Below, piece after piece: positions 1 to 11,700 of a stretch of 64,000 nt of DNA. Numbering within the stretch: position 1 is the stretch's first letter; every line of letters starts with the position of its first letter. A program made the position numbers and the translations under genes. Source of the DNA: Bolinopsis microptera (taxonomy: Eukaryota > Ctenophora > Tentaculata > Lobata > Bolinopsidae). The notes under the pieces were generated by a model, which worked only from the letters and a program-made list of their open reading frames with translations, made no database searches and was not told the DNA's origin. The stretch is taken from assembly GCF_026151205.1 (NCBI RefSeq), contig NC_087072.1:22337603-22401602 (forward strand), written 5' to 3'.

Positions 1-1562
1 CGAGGGACTGGATAAGCATCCAATTTAGTAAATCTGTTTATCGTTTGGGAGTAATCGATGACAAGGCGTTTCTTGTGATTCTCATTCCCTTGGTGGACCA
101 GGACCTGGGCTCTCCATGGAGACTCGCACTCTTTAATGATTCCTGCTTCTAGCAGCTTTTTAACCTCGACTCTGATAAATGTTTTATCAATGTTAGAATA
201 TCTCCTTGATTTGATACTTATAGGGTGGCTGTCCCCCTCTAATTGTCCAAAGAGCTTAGGTGTTTTGATGAGACAAGCAGCTGCAGATACAATAGTAGGA
301 GGTTTGTGGCCTCCAAACTCCAATGTCACGGATTTGTAATCAGAAAGGATATCTAGTCCTATGATCATATCAGCACATAAGTCCTTCATTACCACAATCG
401 TTTGATTTGGTAATAATTCACCATTGAAATGAACATCTACTGTACAGTGACCGACAGGATGAGAGATGTGGGACGAAGAGGCCATACTGACAGGTGCATG
501 GTCTCCGCGATTAATGTCCCATTGATGCTTCCGGACACTGGCATTACTGAGAAAAGTTGCTGAACTTCCAGAATCTACCAAGGCATCAAGCTCTCTTCCA
601 TTGACCACGACTCTGGTAATACTCTTGGACAAGCATGGAGGCGAAGCTGCAAGATAATGGTTGTGAAGAGCCGATGATGTCCCGTTTTGGGATTGAGAGC
701 TACTGTGAGGGACTGCTGATGATGTCATGTTCTGAGAGCTACGATATTGATTGTTACGTCGATTCTTGCCGCGGGCACTGCCGCCCCGAACTTGAGATTG
801 GCGACCGGCTTTGCAGACTTTCTGGAAATGTCCCTGAATTCCACAACCGTTGCAGTTAGAGTTAAAAGCAGGACAGGCCTGTCTGTTTGTGTGCGGTTTG
901 GGCCCACCGCAGAAATAACAGGAGAATTGAAATGGGGCAGCTGCTACGAAGTTGTCATCATGGTTAGCACACCCTTCTGAATCTGACACTGATTCATTGT
1001 TATTAACAATTGCGTTGAGAGATGAACTTTGGTTGACATAAGATTGGGCCTGAACCTTTGCTGCCTCTAGCCCTCTAGCTAAGGAATAGATGTCTGACAA
1101 TGCAGTCTTCTCGCTTTCCAATACCCGTTGACGTATACCAGGAGACTGTAGGCCAGCTATAAATGCCTCTCTTATGGCTTCATTTTGGTGTGTAGCCTCA
1201 TTTACTGCACCGAAAACGCAGTCTTTGGCTAAAAATTTGAGTTTTTGGTAATAGGCGTCCACTGTATTGGAGTCTTGCTTGCAAGTGTTAAGCAGGTGTC
1301 GTGCAAAAATGACGTTCCTCTTAGGATTGAAGACACTCTCCAATGCTGCAATTGAGGCTGTGTAATCAGCTGTCTCCGAAATATGAGCATAGATCTCCGT
1401 GCTTACATAGTTTACGAGTAGGTCCTGTTTGTTAGCCTCCGTAATGCTAGTGATTGATCCAATGAACTTCACGAACCTAGCTTTCCAGTGCTCCCACTCC
1501 TTGGAACTGTTGGCAGCAGAGGGGTCGGCGCTAAAAGTCTCAGGACGCAGTAGTTTGTCCAT
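1..1562 (-). CDS. Ty3/gypsy-type retrotransposon gag-pol, 5' part (runs off left edge)
   Basis: An uninterrupted frame of 520 codons reads leftward from an ATG at 1562 to the window edge. It starts with a gag-like helical region (MDKLLRPETFSADPSAAN). Next come paired zinc-knuckle-like motifs (C-x2-CG...H...C, then C-x2-C-x3-GH-x4-C at about 780-915). A retropepsin-type aspartic protease core follows (LVDSGSSATFLS, near 550-580). The beginning of a gypsy-class reverse transcriptase is last (VKKLLEAGIIKECESPWRAQ, near 70-160). Domain order gag-protease-RT in one frame fits Ty3/gypsy elements of invertebrates. No stop or frameshift was seen by eye, so the copy may be young. The catalytic RT, RNase H and integrase would lie outside the window. 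Seen: motifs and open frame. Inferred: element class and age. Confidence 0.85.
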   Translation of the reverse strand, partial: MDKLLRPETFSADPSAANSSKEWEHWKARFVKFIGSITSITEANKQDLLVNYVSTEIYAHISETADYTASIAALESVFNPKRNVIFARHLLNTCKQDSNTVDAYYQKLKFLAKDCVFGAVNEATHQNEAIREAFIAGLQSPGIRQRVLESEKTALSDIYSLARGLEAAKVQAQSYVNQSSSLNAIVNNNESVSDSEGCANHDDNFVAAAPFQFSCYFCGGPKPHTNRQACPAFNSNCNGCGIQGHFQKVCKAGRQSQVRGGSARGKNRRNNQYRSSQNMTSSAVPHSSSQSQNGTSSALHNHYLAASPPCLSKSITRVVVNGRELDALVDSGSSATFLSNASVRKHQWDINRGDHAPVSMASSSHISHPVGHCTVDVHFNGELLPNQTIVVMKDLCADMIIGLDILSDYKSVTLEFGGHKPPTIVSAAACLIKTPKLFGQLEGDSHPISIKSRRYSNIDKTFIRVEVKKLLEAGIIKECESPWRAQVLVHQGNENHKKRLVIDYSQTINRFTKLDAYPVP

Positions 1563-1805
1563 AGTTGTTACCTCAGTGTGATTAAATGAAGTATAAGTAA
1601 AACTCTTTGTTCATTTAGACTTAATCACACTGAGGTTAAAACATTCTGAAACATTATAAACATTAGTATTAAAATAACTGAAACAAATAAACAAGAAATA
1701 TAACACCTGCACAAGAGCAATTCTAACTGCACAACCACATTTTTTTGTGAACAAACTTGTTGTTGTTTGGGGACCGGTTTTTTATACCCGGCCAATGTTT
1801 ACAAA
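1563..1805 (-). promoter_or_regulatory. Probable 5' LTR/leader of the gypsy element with TATA box
   Basis: Upstream of the gag ATG on the minus strand lies GGGTATAAAAAACCGG (about 1773-1790), a good TATA box, followed by an AT-rich leader. A perfect 15-bp inverted repeat (cctcagtgtgattaa at 1571-1585, complement at 1621-1635) could fold into a hairpin just before the ATG. I could not place LTR ends or a primer-binding site with confidence. Confidence 0.4.
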
Positions 1806-2171
1806 ATAATATAATACATAACAATATAATTTTATTTAATATGCGTGAATATGAAAATTGAAAATGTTGATTACGTACGTCTATTCATTAAAAACAAAAA
1901 CAGAAACTTTAAAAATTAAAACTTGTATATCATGATTTATTAACATATAGTGACAAATAATTTGATTTGATACGACAGATGATCACACGCACTGTTTTAT
2001 AAGCTACTTGAGGTTAAAACAAAAAAGAATAACTGAGCCCATGTCTTATCAGCACCTGCTAGCGCTATCTATATGATGCTATTAATATGACAGTGAATGG
2101 GCAGTGAAAAAAGTGGCATATGGTTGATAGTGACTAGTGTGCTAACCGTCTGGTTTTATTTATTCCTTAGT
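1806..2171. other. AT-rich spacer
   Basis: No exon, motif or repeat recognised. The part next to 2172 is probably the 3' UTR of the adjacent minus-strand LINE fragment. Confidence 0.5.
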
Positions 2172-2772
2172 TTATTCTCGGTAGTTGATTTGTTGTGTGC
2201 CTGATCTTGTCGATTTACGTAGCCCGGGTAAATTATGTAACAGAAAAGGTGGCCATTCTTCATCGTTTCCTGAGCTTTGTAGTTCTATCATTACACGCTT
2301 CGCTGATTTCTTATATATGCTTATTGAGAAAATGCTAGATGGGCAAGTTATGCGACTAATGTTGTGCTCGGTAATAGCTAATATAGGACCTTTATACAGA
2401 ACACTAGCGCGTAGATCTGGTTGAGAGAACGTTGTTAGCCAGTCGATATTGTCGTCATAAGACGTGCCATACTTTGGTATATCGGGAGGAAATAAGTCTT
2501 TTATCGACGACGGCAGAAGGCCAGGCATGTAAGTTATCTTGTGCATCAGAGTCAGAGCATTTTTTATGATGACCCCGTGTACAGATAATATTTCGTACTC
2601 TTTAAACGTAGTTTTAGTATGATCCGGAAGCTTACCGTCCTTGTAATAGTAATTCACGTAGCCCGGCATAACTGCTCGTATTCCCTGCTTTTGTTTAGTG
2701 AACAGTGATTCAATATGGGATTTTGCAGCAAAGCCCCAAACTAGTGAACAGAAATTTAAGTGAGATTGTCGA
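2172..2772 (-). mobile_element. 5'-truncated LINE fragment, C-terminus of ORF2 (LINE-B family)
   Basis: The minus-strand frame ends at 2172 and can be followed upstream to about 2770. Its product aligns along its whole length with the last ~190 residues of the LINE-B ORF2 at 26551-30213: shared blocks include WGFAAKSHI, KQKQGIRA, MPG-VNYY, HEIL/YEIL-VHG and PFLLHN-PGLR. It lacks endonuclease and RT core, so it is a dead 5'-truncated copy. At the truncation point a 19-bp sequence (aatttaagtgagattgt..) is repeated about 2.5 times (2754-2800), perhaps a scar of the insertion. Confidence 0.85.
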
Positions 2773-3438
2773 ATTTAAGTGAGATTGTATTTTAAGTGAG
2801 ATTTTAACTGATATGAAATCCCTGCGCCAATTTCTTGTCAAGTATCAAAAGAATCTGATGTTCCCTGATATGATGACTACCGGTCAAAGCAAGCCTGAAA
2901 AGGAAAATGTCTACTCAGAAGTATTTACTTTTAATGTTTTATTAATTAACCAGGTCGAATTGAGCAATTTGAGGCGTCAAGGATATGTTAAGTGGTAGGA
3001 TTTTTTGACATAAATTGTAGCTGAGGGAGGTGCCCATCGTGCACTTGAATTATTCAGAATATCTATCCAATAAAACGCCATCGTTGAGTCACGTGACTTG
3101 ATTCCATTTCCGTTATTGGCCCTTAGGAGGCAGAGTACTATGGTCTATGCTCCATATTCATGGTAGCCAGGTTTTATGCGAGCAAATTTGACTTGGGAGA
3201 AACTTTGTGTGTTAAAATGGCACATTTGTTTAATAAAGAATTCATCTTTGAGCACGAAGGACAAAAGTAAATCGCCAGACTTTAAAACATCTGAAAACAT
3301 GAAGCGGGGCCGCATTTACCGCAATTATCGATCCTTGATGTGAAAGCGATTACAATCATCTTCCCCCGCCCTAAACTTACTCGATTATCTCTTAACTGTG
3401 TAACTCTGAGACGTCAGTTAACTCGTATTTTTTAACAG
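2773..3438. other. Spacer; possible first exon of the next gene at 2813-2882
   Basis: An ATG at 2813 opens a short frame (MKSLRQFLVKYQKN..). If cut at 2882 (ACCG|GTCAAA) it would join the exon at 3439 in phase. The donor is weak, so I do not include it in the gene. Nothing else is recognised here. Confidence 0.25.
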
Positions 3439-5243
3439 TGGCACAACGGGACGGAACAGCCTGGTCCAACTTCTGGGGGACCTTCACGGACACTTGGGGG
3501 TACAAGAGATCTGCTGACTATGCTAATATTCTCACCAGAACTGTGAGTGTGACGATATGTTTTTTAGTGTGACGATTTGCTTTGGATTTATAAGGAAAAG
3601 TGTTTTGTTGTAAAAATTAATATTTGCAAGAAGCTTGGGTGTTCAACTATGTCTGTTGGGTTGATAACTTTATCTTCAGGAAGATTTGATGAGAATATTT
3701 GTATTCTTCAGGTCCAGGGTGTTATGCCAGTAGCTTGTGTACGAAATCTGTATGTTGTTGAACGATCTATAGCCGTTAAAATGGTGGAATGGAATTCATA
3801 CGACAATCATCTTGAACCAGATATCTCGTTCTGCAAAACCCTGTTTGAGAACCGTGTCCCTGTGTTTATCTCTAATGTTCACAATTATGGGTAAGTCAGC
3901 TGATGATAATTATCATTTCATTCAAATTAATAACAAAAAATTGATAAGAGGTGTTGAATTAGAACTAGCAGTTCCCGTCTGGAGACGAATACTTTTATTT
4001 CTTTAGGTGGTTAAAGACCAAGGAAGACGGGGCTGATCTTAAGTTAGCCGGACTATTTTTGGAGGATTGGAAAGAAAAATACGTCAGTTACAAGGTTTGA
4101 CTTTATCCTTTTTGTGTAGCTTGTTTGCTGTGCATAGCAGCACGGGACGGATGCGTTCATGTTTTGCTTTTACTGATGTTTACTGTGCGCGCTAACTCCG
4201 AACGAAATTTTCTTGGAGTCACAAGACCATCACGTACGATTTTTACGCAAAATTGTAGATTTAAAGATGCCACATCGCAGGTTTTGGAGGCGGAAGCGTT
4301 TTCTGAGCCATGCAAAAATGTGTTTCTCCAAAAATCGGCTTTCACCGTGGAGTTTGGACGAGACATGGTCACAGCTCTGGATTCTCTACCAGGTTACTCG
4401 GGCAAACCGAAATTCTATGACAGACCCGGCTACAATGTTACGTAAGTAGATAAACCGTGGTTAAGTTAATATTCAGTTATCAGTTTCAAGTTGATAGCCG
4501 GATCAGTTTATAACTTTAATCATATTCAATCTATTACCTCAGAAAGTCAGTATATAATGACACGCTCACATCTGTTATTCTGGACCTGACTGAGGATGTT
4601 GTTTCTAAACTTTACACTGGTTACAAGCCCAAAGGGGAGCTTTACGACAGTTGGATAATTGAGGTATTACAGGAGTTACATAATAACTACACTTGGCTGC
4701 TGAGATTCATTACTAACTCGAGATTAATTATGATGTTTTTCAAAAGCGTATAATACAATTGAGTAAGCCATGTATTTCTCCCAATGATCCAGGGTTCTTT
4801 ATTCGGAGTTATCTTGATTTGTCTCTACTTGTCTCTACTTGTCTAATTTTATTAGTAATTGTCCTCGACAGGTTGAGGGTAAATTCGAGAAGAAGAGACA
4901 CGTACATAGAGGGAATCCTGCTGCTTATCATGTTTTAGTGCCTCTTAACGATTATCCTGCTGTGGAAGGGTATGTTATAAATTGCACATGTCAACTTACT
5001 GATTGATACACAGTACACTATCTATATTTTTAATGGGTTTAATCGAGTTAAAGTCAACGCAACTGTTCCACCTTCAGTGTTGTAACTGGTTATTTCTTCA
5101 CGAAACAAAGCTGCTACGTGACGGATATAGAAGCTGGAGACCTCCTCATATTCCCCGGTTTTATTACTCACCAGAAAGTTGAGGTTGAGCCGCCCCAAGG
5201 AATGCACCTTTACCTGGAGATGTCATTTGATCCTCCAAAATAG
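3439..5243 (+). CDS. Dioxygenase/cupin-like protein, seven exons, 5' end not found
   Basis: Exons joined in phase: 3439-3542, 3712-3890, 4007-4094, 4281-4441, 4543-4663, 4872-4969 and 5078-5243 (stop TAG). All have AG/GT borders and all phases match, giving about 305 residues. The C-terminal half has a jelly-roll look: HVHRGNPAAYHVLVPLN, then GDLLIFPGFITHQKVEV and HLYLEMSF, like the last strands of 2OG-Fe(II) oxygenases or cupins. I see candidate metal-binding histidines but no certain HxD...H triad, so the function is only a suggestion. An AATAAA lies near 5649. The exon at 4281 has an inverted copy at 6107-6251. The missing N-terminus may start at 2813 or further upstream. Seen: splice structure. 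Inferred: fold. Confidence 0.6.
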
Positions 5244-5744
5244 GTCGTGATCATTTCTTTTCATATTTTTTATAGTTTTATACTGGGGATTATTATAAAC
5301 ATACTTTTTTACAGTAAAAGGGTTCGTATTCATATTTTATATTTTATACAATTTTGCTAGCAAACTTTACGTTTTATTTTTGTACCAATTAGAGTTTTTT
5401 ATTCTCTTCCGTAAACTCTTTTGTATGTATTTTATGTTTATTTTTTGGGATTTTTATATACTGTCAAGCAAGAATTTATATTTCAGCTATATTGAATACA
5501 TTTCATAATTGTATGTTATTTTATTTTATATGATAGATCAATTATTATTGGATAATTCATTTCTTTAGACCTGGACTAAGTGTGTTTGAATTAATGAATT
5601 TATCAATGAGACAAATTATTGTAAAATGTATAACTTGATATTTCCAAAATAAATCACACTTGGATGGCTTTGATATGTCTTTCTTCGATATATATTCATA
5701 TCGACAAGTTTCATAAATATTATAATTATATCACTCTCAGGATC
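5244..5744. other. Intergenic, 3' UTR and promoter region
   Basis: AT-rich. It holds the dioxygenase-like gene's 3' UTR, with AATAAA near 5649, and the short upstream region of LMBRD1. No other structure seen. Confidence 0.5.
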
Positions 5745-8700
5745 ATGGCATTGAATGATACTATTAAGATTCCGTTAGAACTCTTTATTGGCTCTACCGC
5801 TACCTTTGGAGCCATAATATTGGTAAATACTAAACATTCGCTTACAATTTCACCGACCATGATTATTATCTATCTTCCCATTTTCCAACACAAATAAATC
5901 TAATTTTCAAAAAGAAAACACAACTTGAAATTATTTAAAGATTGCAAAGATAAAGATGCCCTCCCACAGATATGCATCATAGTGGTGACAGTGTACATCA
6001 GAAAGTTCGCACATGAAGCACATCCTGGCACCGCACCCCGGTTCGTGAGTGGGATGTGTTGCCATGGTAACAGTATGTCTCGTTCGTGAGTGGGCGGTGT
6101 TGCGCTCTTACGTAACATTGTAGCCGGGTCTGTCATAGAATTTCGGTTTGCCCGAATAACCTGGTAGAGAATCCAGAGCTGTGACCATGTCTCGTCCAAA
6201 CTCCACGGTGAAAGCCGATTTTTGGAGAAACACATTTTTGCATGGCTCAGAGAATGTTAAATTTATGTAGATCTAGTCTGTTATTTGTTTGAAATTGACC
6301 ACCAAAAACTGAATCAGGTTCGTGAGTGGTCTGTGTTGCGCTCTGGTCCTCATAACCGCTCTACTTCTTCCTGTTGATGTTTTCATGACTTCTTATCAGA
6401 AGTTTCCTAATGGAACTTGGCGGGTTAGTTTCTAAATTGTTTTCAGATAGTGTGCTGGTGTTGTTAAATTTACCAAACTTTCATATCCAAATCATGAAGT
6501 GAGATCTAACATTTTATCAAGTTAAGTTATTTATATATTACCCCGTAAATCAAGCGTGAGTACCTACTACCTAGTGCCTACTAGTGAGTACCTAGTGCCT
6601 GCTAGTGAGTACCTAGTGCCTACTAGTGAGTACCTAGTGCCTACTAGTGAGTACCTAGTGCCTACTAGTGAGTACCTAGTTCCTACTAGTGAGTACCTTG
6701 TGCCTACTAGTGAGTACCTAGTGCCTACTAGTGAGTACCTAATACCTACTAGTGAGTACCTAGTGCCTACTAGTGAGTACCTAGTGCCTACTAGTGAGTA
6801 CCTAGTGCCTACTAGTGAGTACCTAGTGCCTACTAGTGAGTACCTAGTGCCTACTAGTGAGTACCTAGTGCCTACTAGTGAGTACCTAGTGCCTACTAGT
6901 GAGTACCTAGTGCCTGCTAGTGAGTACCTAGTGCCTGCTAGTGAGTACCTAGTGCCTACTAGTGAGTACCTAGTGCCTACTAGTGAGTACCTAGTGCCTA
7001 CTAGTGAGTACCTAGTGCCTACTAGTGAGTACCTAGTGCCTACTAGTGAGTACCTAGTGCCTACTAGTGAGTACATAGTGCCTACTAGTGAGTACCTAGT
7101 GCCTACTAGTTCCTACCTAGTTCCTACTAGTGAGTACCTAGTGCCTACTAGTGAGTACCTTGTGCCTACTAGTGAGTATCTAGTGCCTACTAGTGAGTAC
7201 CTAGTGCTATGATTGATTAATCTGCCCTCTCACCCAGGACTGGGCTGCAGATAACACGACACGTGCTGAGATAAACAACGCTATCCTGTACACCTACTAC
7301 ACGTGTTACAGCCTGCTTACTTTCTGTCTCTTCGTCCTCATACCCTTCGCTTACTTCTTCTTTGAGGAAGGTATTCATTTGTCCTTATATGGTAATGTAA
7401 CTATAGCAACAATACCTTATATGGTAATGTAACTATAGCAACAATACCTTATATTGTTGTAACTATTACTTCTTCTTTGAGGAAGGTATTGAAATTAAAT
7501 CGTATTCGTTAAAGTTGGGAGAATTTGGTAATCATGAATACCAACTATATCAACTAACAATAAATGTTTTTGTTGATAAGGCTATTGATTTCAAGGCTAA
7601 CTATAGATGTGTCCAGATTTGGATTAATATGGTCTTATTAGCAAAGGAAAAATAAGTTGTTGAATGTTAAATTTATGTAGATCTAGTCTGTTATTTTTTT
7701 GAAATTGATAGACCACCAAAAACTGAATCAGGATCTTCTCTGAATAAGTTTAGTTTTGTAAAATTGAGTTTGTCGACAGCTGCATCTCCGAGCAACTCCT
7801 GTCGACTTCAGAATTAAACCGTTCCGCGTCATAGACTGTCAAATTATGTGAACTGAATTATCATAGTGTTATAATTGTGTCTATTGAATTCAGAGTCTGC
7901 TGCTTCTCAGGATTTTGTATTTAAAAGAAAGAAATATTGTGAATCACGCACGATAACCAGTAAGTAAGATGGGGATATTTTTACTATTCACAGTTTTGAT
8001 AACCTTTGTCTGGATCTCTCAACCTCCGAAGGAAACCTTTCAAAGACCTGCTCAGACCGGGAATGGGAAAATTCGGTTGAATGCACTTAAGCGGAGAAAA
8101 ACAGTAAGACGATTGTCAGTACGGCGGAGGACACTATGGCGGGGCTTTCCTAAGAGGGTCGAGAGTGCGGCGGAATCACATGGCACTCACATTACCATAG
8201 ATACTACGGTATGAGGGTGAGAGGTTCTTTAATTAGAGCTAATGATAAAATGAGACCCACTAAAGGTACTAAATTAACCGGACTGCTAGTCGAACGATGC
8301 TGCGAGCCATCAAATTTAATTGGGGAGAAGAGAACTTCTGATGGTTAACAAACTGTGGATGTTTTTAGTTAAATTCTGATCTTTTTCAACTGAAGGATCG
8401 TATTTTTATTGCGTAATTGAATTTTAAAGATATAAAATAATTCTTCAGCGTTTTATTATCTATGCATCAAATAAAATGTATCTAACTATGTATAAAAGAA
8501 AGTTTAAGAATTTTGCAAACTTCTATTCAGGTGATTCTGAAGACGATGTTCCTGCAGCAGACAGACTGTGTTCAGCCTTCAAGTACAGCTTCTGCTTTGT
8601 CTTTCTGGTAGTGGCCCTCCTTCTCGTCGGGGCGTTTGTTCAGTTTGGAGACATCCCTAATTTCAACGGCACCATCATTGATGATCTCGATTCCTTAGGG

Positions 8701-11700
8701 GATCAGATTAAGCGGAAAGGTTTGGTTCTTGCATACTTGATCAAAATCATATTTATATATTTATGTCGATTAGCTTAAATACAGTATCCACCATATTTTA
8801 TACTTACTTACTATTGACTTTCTTTGAAAAATTGAAGTTAAGATAAGAGCCAATAAATAACGGCAGGTGTGGAGTCTGCCCTATCCTTCACGATGGCAGT
8901 ACTAACTTCACTTGGCTTGTTCGTGTACGTCATCTACTCCGCTTACGGACTGTCCGCCTTCCCGTTCAACTTTGTGAAGACGCGCGGTAGTGCTGCGCGG
9001 GAGCTGAACAAGTTGCGGGTGGATGAGATAACCCGGGATGAGAAGGAGAGACAACTTGCTTCCAAGTATGCTGACGGTCGACCTGTTATTCCCTCTGATC
9101 GGAGACTCCTGCAGAAACTAGCCCGGGTTTGTTTAAATAACTGAATTGTAATACATTTATGGGAATGTTTTGTACAAACGGTCGACCATTGTCCCCAATT
9201 GTATTAAATTGTGATATTTTAAATACAGTCTATATCACGATCTGATTAAAAACCATGGGGAATGTATAAAATTAATCAGTAAAACAACATGTTAGTATAA
9301 AGAAACCTGTGAAATAAGAATATACTCCCGGCCAGGATAAGGAGAGGTACAGTGAGCTCCAGAGGCTGGTTGAGTCGGAGCACGACAGCTGCTGGAACAA
9401 GATACTCATTTGCTGTAGACCTTTCAGTATCGTACTTGGCATCCTCCTCACCCTGCTGTCCCTTGCCTTTATGGCGTCTGTTTCTGTTACACTGTGAGCT
9501 TCTTGCCTTTTTCTTTTGTCTTATTAAAACTAATAGCTGTAATCTGTATTTTGCAGCGGTGAGTTTGAAAACATGGTCATGGCTCGAGAACATGCCAGTA
9601 GGTGGGTATACTGCACAGTGTTAAAACCCCCCTTCCGTTTAGCCGGTTCTTTTGTTATAATTTATAAACCAAAGTACTGTCTAAATAAAAATGGGGTGGG
9701 TCTATCAATTCTGATTTTTGTGTGGTACAACCACTCACTAAAATACAGTAACCCGGACCTGCTAGCTGAATTCAATGAGGAGAGATCACGTGCGAGGAAT
9801 GAGATCATAGAGCCCACAGATTACCTGAAATGAAACACCAGAGTTGCATGCTGTGGGCACGGCGAGAAAGATTCCCTCTTACCGTAGGATGCCAGCAACT
9901 GTTGACCGTAATCGAGAGAGATAGAGAAAGAGGAACACCTGTACCTTTAAATGGGGTTAGCGGCAAATCTTTTCAACGTAACTGGAATCGATTTTTGGGT
10001 GCATGTTTACGATTAAAGATCTAAGATTAAGTAGTTCTCAGTTTTAGTCTGAATTGGTGCGTAATTACTCGTGAGCCTTCGTTTGAGCAGTGTTGTTAAA
10101 TGCTAGTGAGTTATAATTTTCTATTTGTGTAAGCGTGCGGGTTATGGTTGCGTGTCCTGAGTCTGAGGTATCACTGAAGAGTTAAGTGAGTGCAGAGGAA
10201 ACCAATTATTATCATCCAATATACCAGTGTTTACTTCAACCGTCGTATTGATAAAGGATTTCAAAGGATTTCAAAGGATTTCAAAATAAAATGATCATTA
10301 CAATAAACATTGTGTCGGATCTAAATATTAAAAAATAAAGATAAAATGAAAGTCAAAAACGAAAAAACCGAAACCTGTCCTGAAAAATGCACGGTTGACG
10401 GTTAAAGTCTAAAGAGTTTAAAAACCGAGCTATTCTAAAAAGGAATGTTCATGACGCGAACAACCAGTCCTTTGTGTCCATGCCTAAGATCCACACATAA
10501 ATTCCACACTAAATCAAAAGTGTGAAACGCACACGAAAAATAACACACAGTCGGATCCACGTTTCGCATGTTGAGTCCGTGAGTCATGTTGAAGGTCCTT
10601 CCTTTTCTTTTCTGTCACTCGGGGGGAACCTCCGCTTGTTCACTTTACTCAAGAATCTGGCAGTTTCTCTGATCAATAGGATATCCTTGAAGAGGTCGGC
10701 AAAGGTCTCCGCTCCAGAGGTGATCATGGTTCTCGCCTGCTGACCTATGTTTCGCCTCAGGTCGTCGTAAAGCGAACAATCCGTGAGAACGTGTTTCTCA
10801 TCTTCAATGATCGGCTCAAACATTGGTAGTTCGGCCAGTATACCGACAGCTTCAAGGTCTGATGAAGAACAGTGCTTACAAATGCGACTGAGCGGATTTT
10901 CACGGTTGATGGCGTATCTACCGGTCTCGATGTTGAACTTATGAGCACTCATTCTGAACTGCGCCAGCCGCTTCACCTCTTCTCCACTGAGCTGCAGGTT
11001 CAGGTACGCTTCAGCTGTAAATTCACTTTTGATAGTGTTGTAGAAACTGAGCTTCCGGTTGTTTTGCCGCTCCTCGTTCCAACAGTTAATAAAAGTACTA
11101 CGTAGTGCTGTTTTGAATTGGTTGGGGTAGGTCAACCTGCGAGATGATACTGACTGAAGGCTTTGTCGGAGATCTTCTATACCTTTGTACCATGGCAGAT
11201 TGAGTGTGCGTTGTTCTATGAACGCCTGTCTGGCTAGACTTGTGCAACCAGCTCTGTCCATTTGCTCAAGTCGGTTGAAATACCCAAATACTTGCTTTGA
11301 TGCCTTTATCACTAGGGGGCAGCGGCCTGTATCACCCCATACACTCGCATTTGAGGTTTTTCTGCCCACTCCTAAGGTCCACTTGAGGAATGAGAGATGA
11401 AGCTTTTCGAGAGGATCTCTTGCAGTCTCCTTCAGGAGAGATTTGGTGTTGATATTATCTTGATAGTTTCTGACAAAGAGAGTCTCTGGGAGCCACACCT
11501 GACATCCGTATGTCACAATCGGTACCACAAGCGCGTCGAATAGCTTGAATACGATTGTTCGCCTGAAGTGTCTTAAGTCAATACTGCTTTTTAGCGCGAA
11601 GTAGCTTCTGAGACCTTTTTGCTTCAGTTTGTTCTGTGCTACTGCTGAAGAACCGTTGAGGGTAAAGGTTATCCCGAGGTAGCAATATTCTCGAACTGAT

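Noticed and set aside
5900-6235. Minus-strand ORF of 111 aa
   Set aside because: It reads the inverted copy of an exon in an unrelated frame; no gene of its own.
6556-7212. YLVPTSE-repeat protein
   Set aside because: A 21-bp array within an LMBRD1 intron; no splice or start context.
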